This document shows, piece after piece, positions 8,114-16,779 of a stretch of DNA of 39,260 nt; the stretch's first letter is position 1; every line of letters starts with the position of its first letter. Under the pieces are notes generated by a model. It did no database searches, had not been told where the DNA came from, and worked only from the letters and a program-made list of their open reading frames with translations. The DNA is from Klebsiella pneumoniae (GTDB lineage: Bacteria; Desulfobacterota; Binatia; Bin18). The stretch spans positions 1-39,260 of the forward strand of contig CAMBFS010000014.1 of the NCBI GenBank assembly GCA_945865755.1, in the 5' to 3' direction. Both the position numbers and the translations under genes were made by a program.

Positions 8114-8153
8114 AAGAATCGCAGTGGCTGATGAGCCCTGCGATTCTTTGTTT
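8114..8153 (+). terminator. Rho-independent-like terminator after acpP
   Basis: AAGAATCGCAG (8114-8124) pairs perfectly with CTGCGATTCTT (8138-8148), and an inner GGCT/AGCC pair extends the stem. TTTGTTTAT follows. This probably ends the yceD-to-acpP transcript and separates it from glyA. Confidence 0.65.
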
Positions 8154-8191
8154 ATGGCCCCTGCCTTCGTTATGCTGAGAAGAGGAACGAT

Positions 8192-9448
8192 ATGAGTAGT
8201 GAGTTGGCCCTTCGCGACCCTGAGGTGTATGCGGCGATTCAACGGGAGACCGAGCGCCAGGAATATAACTTGGAACTCATCGCGTCGGAAAATGTGGTGA
8301 GTGAAGCGGTGCTGGAGGCGCAGGGGTCAGTCCTGACCAATAAATACGCCGAAGGGTATCCCGGCAAGCGCTACTACGGCGGGTGCGAGTATGTCGATAT
8401 CGTCGAGCAACTCGCGATTGATCGCGCCAAGCAGTTGTTCGGGGCCGAACACGTCAACGTTCAACCGCACTCCGGGGCGCAAGCGAACATGGCCGCGTAC
8501 TTCTCGCAGTTGCAGCCCGGCGACACGATCCTCAGTATGAACTTGTCCCACGGCGGGCATCTCACCCACGGCAGCCCGGTCAACTTCTCTGGGAAATTCT
8601 TCAAGGTCATTCCGTATGGTGTGCGCGAGTCCGACCAGCGCATCGACTACGATGAAGTGGCCGACCTCGCGCGCAAACATCGACCCAAGATGATCGTGGC
8701 AGGCCACAGCGCCTATCCACGCCAGATTGATGCCGCGCAATTCCGTCGCGCGGCGGACGAGGTGGGCGCGCTGGTGATGGTGGACATCGCCCATTTCGCG
8801 GGCTTGGTCGCCGCTGGACTCCATCCATCCCCGGTGCCGTACGCGGAACTGGTGACCACGACGAACCACAAAACGTTGCGCGGCCCCCGCGGTGGCATGA
8901 TTCTCTGTAAAGCATCGTTGGCGAAGAGTGTGGATTCGTCGGTCTTTCCGGGCAATCAAGGTGGCCCGCTGATGCACGTGATCGCGGCCAAGGCGGTGGC
9001 GCTCAAGGAAGCGTTAATGCCAGAGTTCAAGGTGTATCAACAGCAGATCCTGGACAATGCCAAAGCACTGGCCGCGGGTCTCTTACGCCATGGGTTTCGG
9101 CTCGTGTCGGGCGGCACGGATAACCATCTCATGCTCCTGGACTTCCGCGACACGGAACTGACCGGCAAAGTCGCGCAAGAAACGCTGGACCGGGCGCGTA
9201 TCACGGTCAATAAGAACGCGATTCCGTTCGACCAGCGCTCGCCGTTCGTGACGAGCGGGGTACGGATTGGCACACCCGCGGTCACGAGTCGCGGCATGAA
9301 GGAAAAAGAGATGGGGGTGATCGCCGACTTCATCGCGCGCGCATTACAGAAAGTGGGTGACGCTCCGGCGTTGGCGGCGATTGGCGATGAGGTGCGGGAT
9401 TTTTGCCGCACGTTCCCCATTTATAAGGGGCGGTTGGGGACGGTCTAA
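8192..9448 (+). CDS. glyA: Serine hydroxymethyltransferase
   Basis: GlyA interconverts serine and glycine while loading one-carbon units onto tetrahydrofolate, a PLP-dependent cytosolic reaction. The 418-residue product has LIASEN near residue 29, [15 protein letters not shown] (55-69), the PLP-proximal HSGAQAN (93-99), VDIAHFAG (197-204) and the PLP lysine Lys227 in [14 protein letters not shown]. The Asn in TTTNHK replaces a more usual Thr next to the lysine; this is a minor variant. GAGAAGAGGA precedes the ATG. nrdR and the rib genes follow after a repeat-filled gap. Confidence 0.97.
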   Translation: MSSELALRDPEVYAAIQRETERQEYNLELIASENVVSEAVLEAQGSVLTNKYAEGYPGKRYYGGCEYVDIVEQLAIDRAKQLFGAEHVNVQPHSGAQANMAAYFSQLQPGDTILSMNLSHGGHLTHGSPVNFSGKFFKVIPYGVRESDQRIDYDEVADLARKHRPKMIVAGHSAYPRQIDAAQFRRAADEVGALVMVDIAHFAGLVAAGLHPSPVPYAELVTTTNHKTLRGPRGGMILCKASLAKSVDSSVFPGNQGGPLMHVIAAKAVALKEALMPEFKVYQQQILDNAKALAAGLLRHGFRLVSGGTDNHLMLLDFRDTELTGKVAQETLDRARITVNKNAIPFDQRSPFVTSGVRIGTPAVTSRGMKEKEMGVIADFIARALQKVGDAPALAAIGDEVRDFCRTFPIYKGRLGTV

Positions 9449-9609
9449 AAAGTCCAAGGTCCAAAGTCCAAGGTCTAAAGTTGAAAAAGTTTCGAGTTTC
9501 AAGTTTCGAGTTGGCAGAGGTCCAAGGTCAAAGAGTTCCAGGTTTCAAGTTTTAGGTTGACAAGGGGCGGAGGTTTTCTACTTTTGACTTTTGACTTTTG
9601 ACTTTTCCA
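9449..9609. repeat. Degenerate heptanucleotide tandem repeats between glyA and nrdR
   Basis: The whole gap consists of short units around 7 nt: AAGTCCA/AGGTCCA-type units after the glyA stop, a middle part with TTTCGAG/TTTCAAG units, and TTTTGAC repeated just before nrdR. The last array runs to within a few bases of the nrdR start. No gene is visible here. Confidence 0.75.
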
Positions 9610-9614
9610 TTCCT

Positions 9615-10142
9615 ATGAAATGCCCATTCTGTTCCAGTCTGGAGAATCGCGTCATTGATTCACGCTTGAGTCGTGAAGGTGATGTCACGCGCCGCCGGCG
9701 GACTTGTGCCCGGTGCGAGCGGCGCTTTACCACCTACGAGCGGGTCGAGGAGATCATGCCGTTGGTGGTGAAAAAAGATGGGCGGCGTGAAGCCTACGAC
9801 CGGATGAAGGTCATCGCTGGTCTGACCAAAGCCTGTCAAAAACGGCCCGTGAGTATCACCACTATCGAGGAAGTCGCGGACCGGATCGAACAGTTTCTGC
9901 AAAGTCGTGGGGAAAAAGAGATCGCGGGCGCGGTGATCGGTGAGGAAGTGATGCGGCAACTCTATGATCTCGATAAAGTCGCGTATGTCCGCTTTGCGTC
10001 GGTGTACCGTTCCTTTCAGGACTTGGATGCCTTTATGCACGAGTTGAAAGAACTCGTGGATGGGCGGGGGACGCGACGACAACAGCCGCCGCGCCGCCGG
10101 TCCGAACCTGCCACCCGTGAGCGGTCCCGTGCCCACGACTGA
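9615..10142 (+). CDS. nrdR: Transcriptional repressor NrdR
   Basis: NrdR binds NrdR boxes upstream of ribonucleotide reductase genes and represses them in response to ATP/dATP status. The product has the zinc ribbon CPFC (3-6) with CARC (31-34), followed by an ATP-cone domain (about residues 49-139, [15 protein letters not shown]...). At 175 residues it is about 20 longer than usual, with a basic, proline-rich tail ([22 protein letters not shown] in part). The ATG at 9615 gives the standard MKCPFC start; the frame is open into the upstream heptamer repeat, which should not be included. It precedes ribD, as in many genomes. Confidence 0.95.
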   Translation: MKCPFCSSLENRVIDSRLSREGDVTRRRRTCARCERRFTTYERVEEIMPLVVKKDGRREAYDRMKVIAGLTKACQKRPVSITTIEEVADRIEQFLQSRGEKEIAGAVIGEEVMRQLYDLDKVAYVRFASVYRSFQDLDAFMHELKELVDGRGTRRQQPPRRRSEPATRERSRAHD

Positions 10143-10147
10143 GATGT

Positions 10148-11290
10148 ATGGTGAAACGCGACCGCGATGAAACATTTTTGGCGCGGGCTCTGGAGCTGGC
10201 CGCCAAAGGGGTTGGCCGCACGAGTCCGAACCCCGCGGTAGGCGCGGTGATCGTGCGCAATGGGCGGGTGATCGGCGAAGGGTTTCATCGCCGCGCTGGG
10301 TTGCCCCATGCTGAAATCGAGGCGCTCCGAAAGGTGAGCGGCACCGCGCGCGGAGCGACCATGTATGTCACGCTTGAGCCCTGCTCGCACCACGGACGTA
10401 CGCCACCGTGCGCGGATGCACTGATCACCGCGGGCATTACGCGGGTTGTGGTGGGGATGGTTGATCCGAATCCGTTGGTCCGTGGCCGTGGGATTCGTCG
10501 CCTTCGACGGGCAGGGATTGAAGTGAAGGCCGGCGTGTTGAAAGAGGCGTGTCAACGCCTGAACGAGGATTTCATCCATTGGGTGATGACCAAGACACCA
10601 TTTGTGACGGTGAAGCTCGCCGCCTCTCTTGATGGCCGCATCGCCACCGCGAGCGGAGATTCGCAGTGGATCAGCGGCGAGCAGTCGCGGCGCGTGGTCC
10701 ACGAGTTGCGGAACCGGGTCGATGTCGTGCTGGTCGGAGCGGAAACCGTGCGCACGGATAATCCGCAATTGACGTGTCGCATGCGTGGTGGCCGCGATCC
10801 CGTGCGGGTGATTGTCGATGGTCGGCTGACGATTGAGCCTCAAGCTCGTGTATGCACGCAGCAATCGAAAGCGGCCACGTTGGTGTTCACCAGTGAAGCC
10901 CAGGCGCGAAGCACGAAAGCGGCGGTCCTCACACAACGCGGAGTCGAGGTCATCGGTCTCGCCACGGATACTGACCAACGGGTCGCCTTGCGTCCGCTCT
11001 TGAAAGAATTAGGCCAACGTGGAATCAAGTCGGTGCTGATTGAAGGGGGCGGGCAGGTGGTCGCGAGCGCCCTCCGCGAAGGGGTGGTGAATAAAGTCCT
11101 CTTTTTTTACGCGCCGCTCTTGCTTGGCGGTGATGGGCGGGCGATGATTGGCCCCCTGCGTGTTGAGCGCGTGGCGCTCGGGTATACGCTCCATACCCTC
11201 ACGATTGAACGGAGCGGCAATGATGTGATGGTATCCGCCTATGTGGGCGCACCAGGGAGGAAGAATGTCGATCGCAACCTCACCAATTGA
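10148..11290 (+). CDS. ribD: Bifunctional riboflavin deaminase/reductase RibD
   Basis: RibD performs two steps of riboflavin synthesis: deamination of the pyrimidine from GTP cyclohydrolase II and NADPH-dependent reduction of its ribosyl side chain. The 380-residue product has the zinc deaminase site HAE (His54, Glu56) with PCSHHGRTPPC (Cys79, Cys88), then the reductase domain from about residue 150 (VTVKLAASLDGRIA, ISGEQSRR, VGAETVRTDNPQL, LIEGGG). It begins 5 nt after nrdR and overlaps the start of ribBA by 26 nt. ribE, which often follows ribD, is missing. Confidence 0.95.
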   Translation: MVKRDRDETFLARALELAAKGVGRTSPNPAVGAVIVRNGRVIGEGFHRRAGLPHAEIEALRKVSGTARGATMYVTLEPCSHHGRTPPCADALITAGITRVVVGMVDPNPLVRGRGIRRLRRAGIEVKAGVLKEACQRLNEDFIHWVMTKTPFVTVKLAASLDGRIATASGDSQWISGEQSRRVVHELRNRVDVVLVGAETVRTDNPQLTCRMRGGRDPVRVIVDGRLTIEPQARVCTQQSKAATLVFTSEAQARSTKAAVLTQRGVEVIGLATDTDQRVALRPLLKELGQRGIKSVLIEGGGQVVASALREGVVNKVLFFYAPLLLGGDGRAMIGPLRVERVALGYTLHTLTIERSGNDVMVSAYVGAPGRKNVDRNLTN

Positions 11291-12488
11291 CGAAATCTTG
11301 GCGGACCTCCGACACGGCAAGATGGTGATCTTGGTCGATGAAGATAATGGCCAAGGAGAAGCGGACCTGTGTCAGGCGGCGGAACTCACGACGCCGGATT
11401 CAGTCAACTTCGTGGCGACCCATGCGCGTGGATTGGTTTGTTTAGCCCTGACCGAGGAAAAAATTCGCGAATTGGGCGTGCCTCTGCTCGGCAATGGGCG
11501 GCCCTCGGCCAATCAACGCGTGTTTGGCGCGTCGATTGAAGCACGGCGCGGCGTGACCACGGGCATTTCCGCATACGACCGCGCGCTCACCATTCGCTGC
11601 GCCGTCAAAGACGGGGCCGGGCCGGAAGACCTGTCATTACCAGGTCATATTCATCCGATGGTCGCGCATCGCGGTGGCGTGCTCGCGCGTTCGGGACTCG
11701 CGGAAGGAGGCGTGGACCTTACTCGTCTCGCCGGCCTCAAATCGGCGGCGGTGTTGTGTACGATCCTCCGCGAAGATGGCGCGCTGGCACGGGGAGAGGA
11801 TGTTGAGCGGTTTGCGCGTCTTCATGACCTCAGAATTGTGAGCCTCGCGAGTTTGATGACGCATCGATTGCGGACCGAGTCGCTGGTGCATCGGGTGTCC
11901 GAGGGCGACATCACCAGTCCGTATGGGGGAAAGTTCCACGCCATCGTCTATCGCACGGATGTCGATAAGCATGAACACTTGGCCCTTGTGAAAGGGAAAC
12001 TCAGCACGCGGGATATTGTCACGGTGCGAGTGCATTCGCAGTGTCTGACTGGCGATGTGTTTGGCTCGGAGCGGTGCGACTGTGGTGAGCAGTTGAATAA
12101 AGCCATGCAGTTGATCGCCGACGAGGGGCAAGGGGTCATCATCTACATGCACCAGGAAGGGCGTGGGATTGGCCTCGCCAATAAAATTCGCGCGTATGCG
12201 TTGCAGGATCAAGGATTGGACACGGTCGAGGCGAATCTGCAACTGGGATTCAAGGAAGATTTACGAGACTACGGCATTGCCGCGCAAATCCTTCGCGACC
12301 TACGGGTGTCACGGGTGCGGTTGCTGACCAATAACCCGCAGAAGATTACCGGGCTGGAAGGGTACGGGATCAAAGTCGCCGAGCGCCAACCGATTGAAAC
12401 CCAGCCGCACGCGGGGAATATTCACTATCTGCAAGCGAAGAAAGAGAAGCTGGGCCATTTGTTTACCGACCTCAAGCCGATGTTGTAA
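11265..12488 (+). CDS. ribBA: RibBA: GTP cyclohydrolase II with an atypical DHBP-synthase half
   Basis: RibBA normally combines 3,4-dihydroxy-2-butanone-4-phosphate synthase (N-terminal) with GTP cyclohydrolase II (C-terminal), the two entry enzymes of riboflavin synthesis. The C-terminal half (from about 208) looks intact: the zinc site CLTGDVFGSERCDCG (Cys260, Cys271, Cys273), HQEGRGIGL (296-304), DTVEAN and RLLTNNPQK. The N-terminal half keeps the fold but departs at active-site positions: the usual DEDRENEGD reads DEDNGQGEAD (25-34), the GHTEA block reads GLAEG (144-148), and the Glu after the LC pair is Thr166. I infer weak or lost DHBP-synthase activity. The start at 11265 follows AGGGAGGAAGA and lies inside the ribD tail; an in-frame ATG at 11241 is less likely. 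Confidence 0.9.
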   Translation: MSIATSPIDEILADLRHGKMVILVDEDNGQGEADLCQAAELTTPDSVNFVATHARGLVCLALTEEKIRELGVPLLGNGRPSANQRVFGASIEARRGVTTGISAYDRALTIRCAVKDGAGPEDLSLPGHIHPMVAHRGGVLARSGLAEGGVDLTRLAGLKSAAVLCTILREDGALARGEDVERFARLHDLRIVSLASLMTHRLRTESLVHRVSEGDITSPYGGKFHAIVYRTDVDKHEHLALVKGKLSTRDIVTVRVHSQCLTGDVFGSERCDCGEQLNKAMQLIADEGQGVIIYMHQEGRGIGLANKIRAYALQDQGLDTVEANLQLGFKEDLRDYGIAAQILRDLRVSRVRLLTNNPQKITGLEGYGIKVAERQPIETQPHAGNIHYLQAKKEKLGHLFTDLKPML

Positions 12489-12500
12489 GGATGCAAGGAT

Positions 12501-12974
12501 ATGCCACGAGTGATACGCGGAAAGATGGATGCCACTGGGATGCGGTTTGGCTTGGTGGTGTCGCAGTTCAATAGCTTGGTGACCGAGCGATTGCAGGCTG
12601 GAGCGATTGACGCGCTGTGTCGGCATGGGGTGCAGGACAGCGACATTGATGTGGTCCTCGTGCCCGGCGCGTTCGACATTCCACTGTTCGCCAAGAAGAT
12701 GGCGACGAGCGGTCGTTATCATGCGCTGATTTGTCTGGGCGCGGTGATTAAGGGTGAAACGCCACACTTTGACTACATCGCCTCGGCGATGACCCAGGGA
12801 GTCAAGGAGATCATGTTGTCGCATGGACTTCCCGTAACCTTTGGTGTGCTGACGACGGAAACTGTCGATCAAGCGTTAGACCGCGCGGGGGCGAAACTCG
12901 GCAACAAAGGGGCGGAAGTCGCGGTCGCGGCGATTGAGATGGTCAATGCGCTACGGGAGTTGGAGAAGAAGTAA
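12501..12974 (+). CDS. ribH: 6,7-dimethyl-8-ribityllumazine synthase
   Basis: RibH condenses the ribityl-pyrimidine from RibD with dihydroxybutanone phosphate to form lumazine, usually as an icosahedral or pentameric assembly. The 157-residue product has the substrate motif VPGAFDIP (54-61), the loop GAVIKGETPHFDYI with catalytic His89, and the C-terminal helix KGAEVAVAAIEMV. It follows ribBA after 12 nt. In related gene orders nusB comes directly next; here about 10.7 kb of exported-protein genes intervene. Confidence 0.95.
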   Translation: MPRVIRGKMDATGMRFGLVVSQFNSLVTERLQAGAIDALCRHGVQDSDIDVVLVPGAFDIPLFAKKMATSGRYHALICLGAVIKGETPHFDYIASAMTQGVKEIMLSHGLPVTFGVLTTETVDQALDRAGAKLGNKGAEVAVAAIEMVNALRELEKK

Positions 12975-12988
12975 CCCGAATTTTCCGC

Positions 12989-13018
12989 TTGACAGCCGAT
13001 GGCCGTTCGGAGTATAAC
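12989..13018 (+). promoter_or_regulatory. Sigma-70-like promoter upstream of the phospholipase-domain gene
   Basis: A perfect -35 box TTGACA (12989-12994) is separated by 18 nt from TATAAC (13013-13018), one base from the consensus -10. It begins 14 nt after the ribH stop, so the insert after ribH has its own promoter and need not depend on riboflavin-operon transcription. About 60 nt downstream comes a strong ribosome site and the GTG at 13079. Confidence 0.6.
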
Positions 13019-13183
13019 CCCACCTGATTGTGACCTTGTGCGTTTCAAGGTCACGGACAGAGGAAAGGGAGGATCGGCGTGAGCATCTGGGCCACGACAG
13101 CACCGCGACCGCGTGGGACTGGACCGCATACGACCACTACACCGGGCGGTGAATCTCGCTCAGCGCCCCCGCGTCCTTCCTTA

Positions 13184-13216
13184 CATTCCGCATTCCGCAT
13201 TCCGCATTCCGCATTC
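13184..13216 (+). repeat. CATTCCG heptamer tandem array at the 5' end of the phospholipase-domain gene
   Basis: Four exact CATTCCG units plus a partial fifth (CATTC). It lies between a GTG (13079) with a strong ribosome site, GGGAGG at 13067-13072, and the hydrophobic signal-peptide core encoded from about 13213. The frame of the GTG closes at a TGA near 13241; the secreted-protein frame is open from 13153. Adding one heptamer, or removing two, would join them. Confidence 0.85.
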
Positions 13217-13230
13217 TTGTTCTCCTGCTC

Positions 13231-16200
13231 TTGCTGCCGGGGATGAGTGAGGCGGGCACGTTTTCCGCGTTTGGCCCCAAGGCGTATCAACGCGGCCAAG
13301 GGCAGCCAGTCACCGTCACGGACCCAGTCACCGTCCAGAATCCCACTACGACCTATACCTTGCGTATTACCAACGGCGGCCTCAATCACAGCCAGTTTCC
13401 GCTCGTGACCGGGGCAACTGTCACGCTCAACGGTGCCCTGATCGCCCGCCAGAGTGATTTCAACGGCAACGTCCAGGTGATCGAAAAGCCGGTGACCTTA
13501 ACCGCGAGCAACATCCTGGCGGTGAATGTGACCGACGGCGGGCAGCAGGCCGGATTCCTGTTGGAGATTGTTGGGATCGACAACGATCCCCCGACGATCA
13601 GCGCCAGCGTGACGCCGCAAGCCAACGCCGACGGCTGGCACAACAGTCCGGTCACCGTCGCGTTTACCTGTACTGATGCGACCAGTGGGATTGCGAGCTG
13701 CCCAGCCACGCAGACCGTGAGCACGGACGGGCTTAATCAGGTCGTGAGTGGGACCGCGATCGATCGGGCCGGTAATAGTGCGAGTACGTCGGTGAGCCTC
13801 AATCTCGACATGACTCCACCCACACTCCAGGCCGTGCTGACGCCGACAGCGAATGCGGCGGGCTGGCACAAGAGCCCGGTCGTCGTCAGCTTTACCGCCA
13901 CCGATAGTCTCTCTGGCGTGAAGAGCAGCAGTCCCCAAAGTTCTTTTGCGACCGAAGGGATGAATCAAGCGGTGCCAGGAACCGCGACCGATGTGGCGGG
14001 CAACAGTGTCAGTATTACGGCGACCGTCAATCTCGACCTGACTGATCCCGGCATTGTCGTGACCACTCCGGCCAATACGATCTTTCGCGAGCCCGAGGCG
14101 GTGGTGAGTGGCACGGTCAGTGATACGCTCTCTGGCATCGCGGCGGTCACGTGCAATGGGGTCGCGGGCACGGTCAGTGGCGGGAGTTTTCAGTGCGCGG
14201 TGCCGTTGCTGGCCGTCGGTCTCAATACGATCGTCGCGCAGGTCCAGGATAGAGCAGGGCGCATAGCACAGGTGCAGCGCGGCGTCGTCTTTCAGCCGGG
14301 TCCCGCGATCACAATCACGGCTCCGCCCAACCTGTCGTCGTTTAATCGGCCAGTGATCGCGGTGAGCGGGACGGTGTCAGCCGAGGCGGTGGAGGTGAAG
14401 TGCAATGAGGTGGTGGTGGGACTCAATGCCGGGACCTTCGGGGGCAATGTACCGCTCAAGGAAGGCAACACGATCCTGACGTGTGTAGCGGAAGATGGGG
14501 AAGGCAATATCGGGAGCGCCAGCATTTCAGTGTCGTTGGATTCCATGCCACCACGCGTGACCATTGACTCACCCACAAACAATGCCGTTGTCGTGGCAAC
14601 TCCGGTCACCGTGACGGGCATTGTCAATGATTTGGTGATGGGGACCGTCAACGGCGATGAAGCGGGTGTGAGCTGTAACGGCGTGCCCGCGCAGGTGGCG
14701 AATCGGCGGTTTCTGGTGCCAGCCGTGCCGCTCACGGTGGGAGCGAATCCCATCATCTGTATCGGGGAAGATAAGGTGGGGAATGTCGATGCCATGACGA
14801 TCACGGTGACGTACAACCCTACCGTGCCCAAGCAGATCACGATGGTCTCCGGGAACAACCAAACCGCGGGGATCGAGACCACGTTGCCAGAGCCGCTGAC
14901 GGTGGCATTGACGGAGAACGGGACTCCGGCTGTGGGGAAAGCGGTGGTGTTCAAGGTGTTACAGAATGATGGTGTCCTGACTGCCGATGGCCAAAGCGGA
15001 CGGCGGGTGACTGTCAGCACGGACAATGCTGGCCGCGCCGCCGCGCAGTTCGCGGTGGGGACGTGGGCGGGAGCCGGGAATAATCAAGTAGACGCGACGG
15101 CCACGGGTTTTCTCGGGGAGGCGCGGTTTAGTGCCTCAGCGGTAGCAGCGGGGCCACAGACCATCGTGGTGGATGCGGGCACGTTACAGTTTGGGGCGAT
15201 TGGTCAGCCCTTACCCAAACCGTTCGTGGTGGCGGTGGTGGATCGCGGCAGCAATCGGCTGGGTGGGGTACCAGTGACCTTTCGTGTGGTCGCGGGAGGG
15301 GGGACGTTCAACGGGCAGTCGGAAGTGACCATCATGACCGATACCGACGGACGCGCGGCGACCGTGTTGACGGTGGGATTAGAGGAGGGCTTCGACAACA
15401 ACGTGGTGGAGGCGACGTTTCCGAATAATCCGGGAGCGGCGGCGGCGTTCCTAGCGTCAGGCAAAATCGCGGGTGACCCAGATGCCACGACGATCAGCGG
15501 TGTGGTACTCGACAACAGCAATAATCCGGTGGCAGGGGTGACGTTGCATGTCGAGGACACGGGGCTGACGACACTCTCCGATGCGCAAGGGCAATTTAAG
15601 CTCCAGTCCGTGCCGGTGGGGAGAATACTGCTGATTGCGGATGGCAGCACGGTGCCGCCGCGCAACGGGATGCCGTGGCCGAAGTTGGAATACGAGATGG
15701 TGACGATAGCGGGGCGGGACAATACGGTGGGCATGCCGATTTATCTGCTCCCGATTGATACACCCAGAGGCATCTTGGTGGATGAGACACATGGGGGGAC
15801 GCTCACACTCGACGAGCTACCGGGTTTCTCACTCACGGTGGTGCCAGGCTCAGCGACGTTTCCCGATGGTGGCAGACGCGGCACGGTGAGTGTGACCTTG
15901 GTGCATGGCGACAAAGTGCCGATGGTCCCCAACTTCGGCCAGCAGCCGCGGTTTATCATCACCGTGCAGCCTGCTGGCACGCTCTTCAATCCACCGGCGG
16001 CGATGACGATGCCCAATGTTGATGGACTGTTACCGGGGCAGAAGACCGAGATGTATTCATTTGACCATGACTTGGGAGCCTTTGTCAGCATTGGGCCGGC
16101 GACGGTGAGTGAAGACGGGACGGTGGTGCAATCCGACCCTGGGGTGGGAGTGGTCAAAGGTGGCTGGGTGTGTGACGGGAATCCGTCACCCGCAGGTGGC

Positions 16201-16779
16201 AGTGCGGGGGATTGTCCGGATTGTCAGAAGTGTCAGGGGAGCGAATGTGTGCCGGACCCGAATAACCCGCCCCCAGATAAGCTCTGTTGCCGTGACGAAC
16301 CCTACGACCCACAAACGCAATGCTGTGACCTTGGAGGGGTGTTGCAAAAATTCCCCGTTGAAGACTTCTCACAGTGTTTAAATCTCGCGGATCGTGTTGG
16401 TCATACCCCAACACATAACAATGATTGCTCACCTTACCCAGTCCCGGACAATCCAGTTGCACTAATTTACCCAGAGTGTGCGTCAATTGGACAGGCTCCA
16501 AGTTTTCTCCCTGCCTGTATTACGCATGACCTCTGTTACGACACCTGCCAAAAGGTTTCTCCGTCTTCTGGAGCAGAGCCTTCGACAATAGGACAGAAAA
16601 CTTGTGATACAAGATTCGAAGCCGACTTGCTGGCGGTCTGCAACGGAATCTCCAACGAATCATGCAGGAACGTATGCCTACAAAATGTGAATCTGCTCTA
16701 CCTACCTTCTGTCCGAGCCGCTGGCTATTATTTTTCGTATGCAGCCTCGCAAAGGAATGCCTGTCAATGTTGTCCTTGA
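13231..16779 (+). CDS. Large exported Ig-like repeat protein with C-terminal group XII-like phospholipase A2 domain
   Basis: A 1182-residue product (numbered from the TTG at 13231). The open frame extends back to 13153 and includes a signal-peptide-like core (ILVLLLLLPGMSEAG), so the real start is upstream and unclear (see the heptamer array). Residues about 100-530 carry Ig-like/HYR-type beta repeats with recurring D-x-x-P-P-T and GTAxDxAGNS motifs; about 535-760 carry Big_1-like repeats (PLTVALTENGTPAVGKAVVF, TDTDGRAATVLTVG); about 765-830 is a carboxypeptidase-regulatory-like repeat. A Cys-rich linker (about 990-1040, CPDCQKCQGSECVPDP) leads to the end domain with ACITHDLCYDTC, in which His1099-Asp1100 form the PLA2 dyad, then CDTRFEADLLAVC. 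A conserved trunk with an enzymatic tip resembles polymorphic toxins; that role is inference. Confidence 0.75.
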   Translation: MLPGMSEAGTFSAFGPKAYQRGQGQPVTVTDPVTVQNPTTTYTLRITNGGLNHSQFPLVTGATVTLNGALIARQSDFNGNVQVIEKPVTLTASNILAVNVTDGGQQAGFLLEIVGIDNDPPTISASVTPQANADGWHNSPVTVAFTCTDATSGIASCPATQTVSTDGLNQVVSGTAIDRAGNSASTSVSLNLDMTPPTLQAVLTPTANAAGWHKSPVVVSFTATDSLSGVKSSSPQSSFATEGMNQAVPGTATDVAGNSVSITATVNLDLTDPGIVVTTPANTIFREPEAVVSGTVSDTLSGIAAVTCNGVAGTVSGGSFQCAVPLLAVGLNTIVAQVQDRAGRIAQVQRGVVFQPGPAITITAPPNLSSFNRPVIAVSGTVSAEAVEVKCNEVVVGLNAGTFGGNVPLKEGNTILTCVAEDGEGNIGSASISVSLDSMPPRVTIDSPTNNAVVVATPVTVTGIVNDLVMGTVNGDEAGVSCNGVPAQVANRRFLVPAVPLTVGANPIICIGEDKVGNVDAMTITVTYNPTVPKQITMVSGNNQTAGIETTLPEPLTVALTENGTPAVGKAVVFKVLQNDGVLTADGQSGRRVTVSTDNAGRAAAQFAVGTWAGAGNNQVDATATGFLGEARFSASAVAAGPQTIVVDAGTLQFGAIGQPLPKPFVVAVVDRGSNRLGGVPVTFRVVAGGGTFNGQSEVTIMTDTDGRAATVLTVGLEEGFDNNVVEATFPNNPGAAAAFLASGKIAGDPDATTISGVVLDNSNNPVAGVTLHVEDTGLTTLSDAQGQFKLQSVPVGRILLIADGSTVPPRNGMPWPKLEYEMVTIAGRDNTVGMPIYLLPIDTPRGILVDETHGGTLTLDELPGFSLTVVPGSATFPDGGRRGTVSVTLVHGDKVPMVPNFGQQPRFIITVQPAGTLFNPPAAMTMPNVDGLLPGQKTEMYSFDHDLGAFVSIGPATVSEDGTVVQSDPGVGVVKGGWVCDGNPSPAGGSAGDCPDCQKCQGSECVPDPNNPPPDKLCCRDEPYDPQTQCCDLGGVLQKFPVEDFSQCLNLADRVGHTPTHNNDCSPYPVPDNPVALIYPECASIGQAPSFLPACITHDLCYDTCQKVSPSSGAEPSTIGQKTCDTRFEADLLAVCNGISNESCRNVCLQNVNLLYLPSVRAAGYYFSYAASQRNACQCCP

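Noticed and set aside
8148..8176. TTGTTT-17-TATGCT as a glyA promoter
   Set aside because: It would leave a leader of only about 10 nt with the ribosome site overlapping the expected transcript start, and it overlaps the terminator.
10148..10160. FMN riboswitch before the rib genes
   Set aside because: ribD begins 5 nt after nrdR and no leader exists; nothing resembling the RFN element is upstream of ribBA or ribH.
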